This document shows positions 16,263 through 21,490 of a stretch of DNA of 21,490 nucleotides, piece by piece; within the stretch, counting starts at the first letter, position 1; each line of letters begins with the position of its first letter. A program made the position numbers and the translations under genes. The DNA comes from JAXGQD01 sp964401615 (GTDB lineage: Bacteria > Bacillota > Clostridia > Saccharofermentanales > Fastidiosipilaceae), in assembly GCA_964401615.1 (NCBI GenBank), contig CAYNZF010000031.1:1-21490 (forward strand). Reading direction: 5' to 3'. The notes beneath the pieces are model-generated. The model saw nothing but the letters and a program-made list of their open reading frames with translations. It had not been told where the DNA came from and did not search any database.

Positions 16263-16316
16263 TTCTTCTGCATTTAAATTCAAATCATGCGCTTTGACAT
16301 CGTTTCAATCCAAATC

Positions 16317-16346
16317 ACTATAGTTTATCGCCACTGTCAACGTCAA
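16317..16346 (-). promoter_or_regulatory. Candidate promoter of the iorA-iorB-paaK operon
   Basis: On the minus strand TTGACG (16346-16341) and TATAGT (16322-16317) are 18 bases apart. A start near 16310 would give a leader of about 150 bases containing both hairpins. Confidence 0.5.
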
Positions 16347-16454
16347 TTTGAAGGCTGAAAAAACGCCAAACTAAACATCTTTCGTTCTTTTTTCTAAAAC
16401 GGCTAACCGCTCAAAAAGCATAAAACGCTCGTGTCCATAGCGTATCGTTTTACA

Positions 16455-16508
16455 GAAAAATAAAAAAGGCTCTGCTGCAGGAAGCGTAAAAGCACTTGCA
16501 GCAGAGCC
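16455..16508 (-). terminator. Intrinsic terminator of the DUF5320-to-Mrp operon
   Basis: A perfect 12-bp stem GGCTCTGCTGCA/TGCAGCAGAGCC (16508-16497 with 16479-16468) is followed on the minus strand by a T-rich tail. It lies 30 bases after the stop of the Mrp-NifX gene. Between it and the iorA promoter (16347-16454) I see no gene. Confidence 0.92.
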
Positions 16509-16538
16509 GTTGAAAATCAGGCAAATGACTCGTTTGCC

Positions 16539-17735
16539 CTACTCACCGCATTCATCGTGATGCCGATGCTCGTGGCAGACCGAACCCGTGGATTTCAATT
16601 CTCCCCGTAAAAAAGCGGTGACCGCGGCCCTGGCTTCACCCTGAGCACCAACGATGACCTCTATCCCTTTTTCGTTGAAAATTTCTATGGCTCCGCCACC
16701 CATACCACCTGAAATGATGACATTTACACCCATTTCGTTTAGAAAGTTGGGCAGGAATCCGGGTCTGTGTCCGGGATTGCTGATCGACTCGTTCTTCACA
16801 ATTTGGTCATTTTGGGTTTCAAAAATGTTGAAGTTGACACAATGTCCAAAGTGTTCGGTCACTTTTTCACCTTCACTGGCGACTGCGATTTTCAGCATGT
16901 TTCTTTCCTCCGTTTTAGCTAATTGTTGAGCGACTTGATCTAGCCAGGTCCCATCATATCGTTCAATCAAGCCCTGGTCACAAGCTTCTGACATCCTGGG
17001 GTCAATGGGTATCTTCGCAAGCACCGGCACCTGATGTTTTTGAGCAACTTCTTCAATATGACTATCACCAAATATCTGATAATCCTTGTTGTTGTCCGGG
17101 CATTTGAAATAAGACATATTTTCGACTAAGCCGAGGATGGGAATTTTCATCATTTTTGCCATCTTGACTGCTTTGGAAACGATCATCGAAACCAGCTCCT
17201 GGGGTGAGGTAACCACGATGATGCCATCCACAGGAATGGATTGAAACACGGTCAAGGGGACATCTCCCGTACCCGGCGGCATGTCGATGAACATGAAATC
17301 AATTTGGTTCCAATAGACCTCGGTCCAGAACTGCTTGACCGTATTGGCAATGATCGGCCCACGCCAGAGCACCGGATCCGTATCTTTTTCCAGCAAAAGA
17401 TTGATGGACATCACGTCGATGCCGGTCTTGCTTTCTATGGGATAGAGACCGGACTTTCCGCCCGACACACGTCCGCTGATGCCGAAGGCTTTGGGTATGG
17501 ATGGACCGGTAATGTCGGCATCCAAAATTGCCGTTTTATAGCCCATCCGGTTCATCGCGACCGCCATCATGGAAGTGACCAACGACTTACCCACGCCGCC
17601 TTTGCCACTGACCACAGCGATGACTTTTTTTACGCTGCTGGAATCGTTGAGTTTAGCGGATAGATCCACGGGCGCTTTTCTTTCGGCACAGTCATCACCA
17701 CAGCTGCTGCAATTCTGATTACAATTTTCACTCAT
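16539..17735 (-). CDS. Mrp/NBP35-type P-loop ATPase fused to a NifX-like domain
   Basis: A 398-residue two-domain protein. An N-terminal cysteine set (C5, C9, C12, C16) resembles the Nbp35 N-terminal cluster motif. The deviant Walker A GKGGVGKS is at 44-51, with DADITGPS and FIDMPPGTGD following, as in Mrp/ApbC iron-sulfur carriers. The cluster-bridging CxxC usual near MSYF is reduced to a single cysteine (KCPDNNKDY). Residues 280-398 are a dinitrogenase iron-molybdenum-cofactor (NifX/NifY) domain starting MLKIAVASEG with HFGHC, and the tail is rich in His and Cys (CHEHRHHDEC). GAGGAG lies eight bases before ATG. It is the last gene of the operon. The probable role is ATP-dependent cluster transfer; the client is unknown. 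Confidence 0.93.
   Translation of the reverse strand: MSENCNQNCSSCGDDCAERKAPVDLSAKLNDSSSVKKVIAVVSGKGGVGKSLVTSMMAVAMNRMGYKTAILDADITGPSIPKAFGISGRVSGGKSGLYPIESKTGIDVMSINLLLEKDTDPVLWRGPIIANTVKQFWTEVYWNQIDFMFIDMPPGTGDVPLTVFQSIPVDGIIVVTSPQELVSMIVSKAVKMAKMMKIPILGLVENMSYFKCPDNNKDYQIFGDSHIEEVAQKHQVPVLAKIPIDPRMSEACDQGLIERYDGTWLDQVAQQLAKTEERNMLKIAVASEGEKVTEHFGHCVNFNIFETQNDQIVKNESISNPGHRPGFLPNFLNEMGVNVIISGGMGGGAIEIFNEKGIEVIVGAQGEARAAVTAFLRGELKSTGSVCHEHRHHDECGE
16896..16911 (-). promoter_or_regulatory. Internal ribosome site and in-frame ATG for a separate NifX-domain product
   Basis: GGAGG (16911-16907) is followed after eight bases by ATG (16898-16896), in frame with the Mrp gene, exactly where the NifX domain begins. 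Translation here would give a free 119-residue NifX-like protein. It could instead be a relic of the gene fusion. Confidence 0.5.
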
Positions 17736-17761
17736 TTGCTTAACTCCTCAATTTAAAACTT

Positions 17762-18586
17762 TTAGATGATTAATTGATCGCCCGTGGCCAGATTGTGCAC
17801 ACGATCACCCATGGACGACTTCAGCATTTCGTACGCTTTGACTCCGGTGCAGTGGCCGGTATAAAATTCAGCGCCTGTACTTAGCAGACAGGAGCCGATT
17901 TCGGCAATCCGGCTCGGTTCTTCGGTCTGATCTGTCGATCGATTGTAGAGATGAAAGCCTCCAATCACGTGACTGGGTGCCTTCCCGTACTTTACACGAA
18001 AATGTTCGACAATATTGACGATGCCCCTATGAGCACAACCCGCCACCAGGACCTCGTGATCGTTTTCTCTGATGATCAGATTCTGCTCATGTAAAAATTC
18101 ATCTTCCACAAAGGAATCGTCCACCTGCATAAATAAATTACGATTGCCTGTCGGATTGAGTTTAGTCCCATGTACGCCCGAAAATAGTTCAAGCTCATCA
18201 TCGATGAGAAGATTGCCATCAACAAAAACAAAGCGATCGTAAAGCAGCAGTGTTTTATCAAGACCGATGTACTTCTTTTCACCGGAGGGCCGATTCGAAT
18301 AGTAGTCGCCAAAGCCCAACTTATGGATCAATATTTTGGCCTGATGATTCACATTCAGAAAAGCCCTGATTCCTCCACCATGATCCACATGCCCGTGTGA
18401 AATAATCACTAAATCAACCTGCGACAAATCCACTTGCATTTTCCCGGCATTTTCAGCGAATTTTTCTGAAGCCCCGGTGTCAAAGAGGATTTTGTGCTGC
18501 TTTGTTTCGATGTATAAGCTCAGTCCGTGTTCACAGGCCAAGTCCTTCGAAGCGGAAGTATTTTCAAGCAGAGTTTTTATCAGCAT
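17762..18586 (-). CDS. Metallo-beta-lactamase-fold hydrolase
   Basis: A 274-residue protein. The metal-binding motif SHGHVDHGGG gives H64, H66, D68 and H69; the later GCAHRGIVN and TGHCTG segments supply further ligands. The early ACEHGLSLYIE and ILFDTGAS are typical of the branch annotated as dihydropteridine/beta-ribofuranosylaminobenzene-phosphate-synthase-like MBL proteins, which are often found next to NifX and ferredoxin-ATPase genes. The start is placed at ATG 18586 because GAGGGG lies eight bases upstream. A GTG at 18595 overlaps the upstream stop as GTGA but lacks spacing for a ribosome site. The substrate is unknown. Confidence 0.88.
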   Translation of the reverse strand: MLIKTLLENTSASKDLACEHGLSLYIETKQHKILFDTGASEKFAENAGKMQVDLSQVDLVIISHGHVDHGGGIRAFLNVNHQAKILIHKLGFGDYYSNRPSGEKKYIGLDKTLLLYDRFVFVDGNLLIDDELELFSGVHGTKLNPTGNRNLFMQVDDSFVEDEFLHEQNLIIRENDHEVLVAGCAHRGIVNIVEHFRVKYGKAPSHVIGGFHLYNRSTDQTEEPSRIAEIGSCLLSTGAEFYTGHCTGVKAYEMLKSSMGDRVHNLATGDQLII

Positions 18587-18591
18587 ATGCT

Positions 18592-19464
18592 TCACCCCTC
18601 ACTTTCATCGAAGAGAATCTTCATTGTCAGCGCGAATACCTCTCTGGCCGCTCTTCCGGCCGTACAATCGATTTCCACAATACTTTTGGCTTGATTGATG
18701 GCTTTTACCGCGTCCTTGTCATAGGGAATTTTCCCGGCAAAAGGCAGCTTGTACTTTTCACAATACTCCTCAATTTGAGCCGCATTTCTTACATTCGTAT
18801 CATACTTGTTAATACAGACGGCGATTTTTGTTTGAAAGCCTTCAGCCGTTCTGATAATGCGTTCCATGTCACTGATGCCTGATATTGAAGGCTCCGCCAC
18901 GATCAAAACCATGTCCACACCACTAAGCGACGCAATCACGGGACAGCCGATTCCCGGCGACCCGTCAATAATGGCAAAACTCGCCTCCTGAGCCGCTGAC
19001 TTGAGCTGTTTTTTTACTTCGCTGACCAACATGCCGGAAGTCCCATGGCCAATTTTCAGTTGAGCCGTCGAAAACACCTTCTCATCACGATAAAGCATCA
19101 AGTCACCCGCGACAGCCGGCTTCAGTGTAACCGCGCCCACCGGACAAAGCCGTTCACAAACCCCGCAGCCCTCACACGCATAATAGTCAACCGCATAGTC
19201 ACCATTAACATCAATGGCTGAAAAGCGGCAATTGACTCTGCACAGATCGCAGCGGATACACGATTCAGGGTCGATCTCGGCTTTGGGAAGCCCAAAGTAG
19301 TCACTTTTCTCGACTTCACTTGAGTGCTTCATAATAAGGTGTAGATTGGGAGCGTCCACATCACAATCCGCGTAAGCACGCGCGTCTGATAAGTTGATAA
19401 AAGCGCTGGCCAGAGTAGTTTTTCCGGTGCCTCCCTTACCGCTGAGAATCAAAAGTTGTTTCAC
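18592..19464 (-). CDS. MinD-superfamily P-loop ATPase with inserted ferredoxin domain (second of pair)
   Basis: A 290-residue protein. Deviant Walker A GKGGTGKT is at 9-16, DCDVDAPN follows at about 34-41, and a two-cluster ferredoxin insert (CIRCDLCRVNC and CEGCGVCERLCP) sits at about 69-110. The ATPase fold then resumes (IDGSPGIGCPV, VAEPSISG). The start is GTG at 19464, with GGAGGAGGTG five bases upstream, and it overlaps the previous ATPase gene by 29 bases. These paired ATPases are common in anaerobes beside NifX/NifB-like genes. A role in ATP-driven electron or cluster delivery is inferred. Confidence 0.93.
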   Translation of the reverse strand: MKQLLILSGKGGTGKTTLASAFINLSDARAYADCDVDAPNLHLIMKHSSEVEKSDYFGLPKAEIDPESCIRCDLCRVNCRFSAIDVNGDYAVDYYACEGCGVCERLCPVGAVTLKPAVAGDLMLYRDEKVFSTAQLKIGHGTSGMLVSEVKKQLKSAAQEASFAIIDGSPGIGCPVIASLSGVDMVLIVAEPSISGISDMERIIRTAEGFQTKIAVCINKYDTNVRNAAQIEEYCEKYKLPFAGKIPYDKDAVKAINQAKSIVEIDCTAGRAAREVFALTMKILFDESEG

Positions 19465-20299
19465 GCTGCACCTCCTCCCTCACGCTTTGAAGCAGTGCAG
19501 AAAACAAATCCCAGTACTTCTCACGTTCACGAACCGAAATCAAAGCATTCGAATTCAATGTACCAAGCTCGCTGTCAAAAGGAATTTTTCCCAAAATTTT
19601 TATGTCATTTTCAAGGCAAAACGTTTCAGCCGGATTTTCGCCATCCAAGCATTTATTGAGCACCACGGCATGGGGCTTGTTGAACAGTTTGACGAGTTCA
19701 TAGACCATGTTGAGGTTATGAACACCGAATACACTCGGTTCAGCGACCAGAATACAGTAGTCCGCGTCCTTAATGCTTTCCATGACAATGCAGGCACTTC
19801 CCGGCGGACAGTCAATAAATACCGTTTCTTCAACTGCGTTCGGACGTCTGAGCAGCTTGTGGATGATAGGAATTCCCGAAGCCTCCCCGGTATTTAAAAT
19901 GCCTGTATTGACTTTAACCTCCTCCGAAGCACCCCTTTGAACCTCGCCTATGATCTTCTCTTGCTCGGAAAGTGCCTTTTCCGGGCAAAACAAAACACAG
20001 CCACCGCACGAATGGCAGACTTCATCAAATACCATCAGCTTGCTGCCAACAAAAGCCAGAGCATGAAATTTACAAAAATCAACACATTCGCGACAAGCAT
20101 TGCACTTTTGTTCATCAACTGTGGGAATTTTCACGGTCACTTTTTCCGTTTCTACCTTTTCCGGTTTAAAAAACAAGTGACCGTTCGGCTCTTCCACATC
20201 ACAATCGATGTAAACCGCGTCTTTGGCTACCGCAGCTAAATTTACAGACACCAGTGTTTTTCCGGTGCCGCCTTTGCCACTCAAAACCGCAATTTTCAT
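19436..20299 (-). CDS. MinD-superfamily P-loop ATPase with inserted ferredoxin domain (first of pair)
   Basis: A 287-residue paralogue of the downstream ATPase. Walker A GKGGTGKT is at 8-15, DCDVEEPNGH follows, and ferredoxin motifs CNACRECVDFC and CHSCGGCVLFCP are inserted at about 63-105. IDCPPGSAC and VAEPSVFG complete the ATPase core. The start is set at ATG 20299, four bases after the NifX stop. The frame extends to 20341, but that part lies in the NifX gene and has no family similarity. The two paralogues differ in their cysteine spacers and probably form a heterodimer, as MinD-type ATPases dimerise; that is inference. Confidence 0.93.
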   Translation of the reverse strand: MKIAVLSGKGGTGKTLVSVNLAAVAKDAVYIDCDVEEPNGHLFFKPEKVETEKVTVKIPTVDEQKCNACRECVDFCKFHALAFVGSKLMVFDEVCHSCGGCVLFCPEKALSEQEKIIGEVQRGASEEVKVNTGILNTGEASGIPIIHKLLRRPNAVEETVFIDCPPGSACIVMESIKDADYCILVAEPSVFGVHNLNMVYELVKLFNKPHAVVLNKCLDGENPAETFCLENDIKILGKIPFDSELGTLNSNALISVREREKYWDLFSALLQSVREEVQRETTFDSQR

Positions 20300-20303
20300 G
20301 CGA

Positions 20304-20669
20304 TCAGCCACCGTGGCCATGAAAGCCGCTGTGAATTTCATTGAGCACGTTCAGCTTGCCTTCGGCTAAAGCCGTGAGGTTGTCTTTGATGGAGTCGTCA
20401 GTGGTCTTATATATCGTGATTCCAGCTGCATTAATGACATCAGCGGCATTCTGACCGCAACGCGGTGTGAGCAAAGCCTTGGCATGACTGTCAACAACGT
20501 GCTGTGCTGCTTTGATTCCCGCGCCTCCCTGACTGGAAGCTGCGGTGTTGTTAATAAATGTACTTGCCTTGGTCTCTGTGTCATAAATTAAAAAATAAGG
20601 AGCGCGTCCAAAAGAAACGCACACTTTACTTTCCATACTTTTATCGTCTACAGGCAATGCAATTTTCAT
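20304..20669 (-). CDS. NifX/NifB-family metal-cluster-binding protein
   Basis: A 121-residue single-domain protein of the dinitrogenase iron-molybdenum-cofactor family. It starts MKIALPVDD, has SFGRAPYFLIYD, SQGGAGIKAA and TPRCGQNAA segments typical of the family, and ends in a His/Gly tail (HSGFHGHGG). Family members bind iron-sulfur or iron-molybdenum clusters. No nitrogenase gene is visible, so nitrogen fixation is not implied. GAGGAGG lies within the last codons of the DUF134 gene, whose stop is two bases before this ATG. Confidence 0.93.
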   Translation of the reverse strand: MKIALPVDDKSMESKVCVSFGRAPYFLIYDTETKASTFINNTAASSQGGAGIKAAQHVVDSHAKALLTPRCGQNAADVINAAGITIYKTTDDSIKDNLTALAEGKLNVLNEIHSGFHGHGG

Positions 20670-20671
20670 TG

Positions 20672-21058
20672 CTATTCCTCCTCTAATTCAGATACTGACG
20701 CGAAGGTATCATTTCCACCGTGATGTCTACGGCATCGTCCGCAACCATATAAGCGCTCACTTGCGTTGTAGAGCTTGTAATCTCCGCCTTCGATTTTCAG
20801 TATGTTCCCATTGACTAGAGACTCCGCGATTTTAAGGCGCGCGTCTTTATAGATATTTTGGACCGTGGCGCGTGCCACTTGCATATTCACCGCACATTCT
20901 TCTTGTGTCATGCCTTCCAAATCAATGAGACGAATCGCTTCGTACTCGTCAACAGACATCAAAATCATTTCATTTGAGCTTCTTGTTCCGTTCAGCGGGC
21001 CATACAGGTTTACCTCCGGTAAACAACAAACTTTTCTCCATTTTCTTGGTCTTGGCAT
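20672..21058 (-). CDS. DUF134 (UPF0251) family putative DNA-binding protein
   Basis: A 128-residue protein. MPRPRKWRKVCCLPE at the start and the sigma-like helix-turn-helix at about 38-80 (EYEAIRLIDLEGMTQEEC, then VARATVQNIYKDAR) are the DUF134 signature. A C-terminal CGRCRRHHGG could bind metal. GAGGTGA lies seven bases before ATG. DUF134 genes regularly sit beside NifX-like and ferredoxin-ATPase genes, so this is the likely regulator of the operon, perhaps sensing cluster or metal status; that role is inferred. Confidence 0.93.
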   Translation of the reverse strand: MPRPRKWRKVCCLPEVNLYGPLNGTRSSNEMILMSVDEYEAIRLIDLEGMTQEECAVNMQVARATVQNIYKDARLKIAESLVNGNILKIEGGDYKLYNASERLYGCGRCRRHHGGNDTFASVSELEEE

Positions 21059-21090
21059 GACAAGTTCACCTCATGAAAATAACATAAGTA

Positions 21091-21111
21091 GCAGGGGGTG
21101 TGACCCCCTGC
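21091..21111. repeat. Perfect hairpin between DUF5320 and DUF134 genes
   Basis: GCAGGGGGT and ACCCCCTGC form a nine-bp stem with a three-base loop. On the minus strand it is followed by TACTTATGTTATTTTC, a poor U-tract, so it looks like a partial terminator or an RNA-stability element that sets the ratio of DUF5320 to the rest of the operon. Confidence 0.6.
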
Positions 21112-21128
21112 CACCTGTTAGTCTTTTT

Positions 21129-21413
21129 TTAAGACAAGTTTTCCAATTGTTTCTTGATCTGTTCAAGTCTTTGTTGAAGATACTCTTTTTGATCATTGAG
21201 AAGCTCTTTATTGCTTACAGCCGAGTTTTCATTACTGAAAACTCCTCCAAAGCCTCTTCCGAAACCAAAACCGCTTCCACGGCCAAATCCTCTTCCATTT
21301 CCACGGCCGAACCCGTTAAGGTATCCGCCAACATTCGTTGTATTACAAGGTCCAAAACCTCTTCCGCTCATCGCGCCAAGACCCATCGGGCCTGTTCCAT
21401 CTCGTCCAGGCAT
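21129..21413 (-). CDS. DUF5320 family Gly/Phe/Arg-rich small protein
   Basis: A 94-residue protein. MPGRDGTGPMGLGAMSGRG is the DUF5320 start; residues about 30-55 are a GFGRG-type low-complexity stretch; and the last 30 residues form a charged helix likely to be a coiled coil (LLNDQKEYLQQRLEQIKKQL). The start is ATG 21413, with an ideal AAGGAGGTG upstream; the open frame reaches 21449 without family similarity. It opens the metal-cluster operon. Its function is unknown, although such proteins are repeatedly found beside NifX and DUF134 genes. Confidence 0.9.
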   Translation of the reverse strand: MPGRDGTGPMGLGAMSGRGFGPCNTTNVGGYLNGFGRGNGRGFGRGSGFGFGRGFGGVFSNENSAVSNKELLNDQKEYLQQRLEQIKKQLENLS

Positions 21414-21430
21414 ATTATTCACCTCCTTAT

Positions 21431-21490
21431 AGTTATTCGCATATGCCATTAATGCTTATTATAGGAGGTTTCTGTCATATGTCAATAACT
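21431..21490. promoter_or_regulatory. Promoter of the DUF5320 operon, framed by a 15-nt inverted repeat
   Basis: On the minus strand TTGACA (21485-21480) and TATAAT (21463-21458) are separated by 16 bases, a near-ideal promoter. The arms AGTTATTCGCATATG (21431-21445) and CATATGTCAATAACT (21476-21490) are inverted repeats matching at 13 of 15 positions. One covers the -35 and the other the start region, consistent with binding of a dimeric regulator and DNA looping. Confidence 0.75.

Noticed and set aside
16159..16310. T-box or aromatic-codon leader peptide controlling iorA
   Set aside because: The T-box antiterminator consensus is absent, and the only short frames (for example MSKRMI) have no aromatic or tryptophan run.
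16539..20669. Nitrogen-fixation gene cluster
   Set aside because: NifX-like domains are widespread in non-fixing anaerobes; no nifH, nifD, nifK, nifE, nifN or nifB is present.

Overview
The window looks like a chromosomal piece of an anaerobic, Gram-positive-type bacterium, probably a clostridial Bacillota. I infer this from strong AGGAGG-type ribosome sites, frequent GTG/TTG starts, short tightly packed operons, indolepyruvate:ferredoxin oxidoreductase, ferredoxin-containing MinD-type ATPases, and the DUF134/NifX/DUF5320 genes typical of anaerobes. A 57-base run of N at 4705-4761 shows that it is a draft assembly. I see no rRNA, tRNA, CRISPR array, transposase or phage gene.

Layout. (1) 1-3760, plus strand: a redox operon with the end of a CrtI-like FAD oxidoreductase carrying a C-terminal cysteine domain, a complete second CrtI-like oxidoreductase, what looks like the wreck of a membrane glycosyltransferase, and a two-domain flavodoxin-like protein. 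(2) 3861-4891, minus strand: a GIY-YIG protein overlapping the tRNA methyltransferase gene trmO, which the assembly gap splits. (3) 4985-6364, plus strand: a MarR-type repressor and a TspO-like membrane protein behind a sigma-A promoter covered by a 34-bp near-palindrome, closed by a terminator. (4) 6407-8201, minus strand: a three-gene operon of cysteine-rich DUF3795 protein, an unknown protein and a small squalene-cyclase-like toroid protein. (5) 8310-12431, minus strand: radical SAM protein, membrane-anchored alpha/beta hydrolase, short-chain dehydrogenase, then a MATE exporter. (6) 12568-16158, minus strand: iorA-iorB-paaK with overlapping genes, preceded by a promoter and a leader that ends in an intrinsic terminator just before the iorA start, so attenuation is likely. 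(7) 16539-21449, minus strand: a seven-gene operon of DUF5320, DUF134 regulator, NifX-like protein, two ferredoxin-type ATPases, a metallo-beta-lactamase-fold protein and an Mrp ATPase fused to a second NifX domain.

How the genes work together. Block 6 should convert aryl pyruvates from aromatic amino acids to aryl-acetyl-CoA with reduction of ferredoxin, and interconvert the CoA ester and free acid. Block 7 has the parts of an iron-sulfur or metal-cluster assembly or trafficking system (ATP-driven scaffolds, cluster-binding NifX domains, a metal-dependent hydrolase and a DNA-binding regulator) without any nitrogenase gene. It is the best candidate for an under-described system here. It starts with a consensus promoter framed by a 15-nt inverted repeat, and one of its genes appears to carry an internal translation start that would also release a free NifX domain. 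Blocks 1, 4 and 5 are smaller gene sets of unknown purpose.
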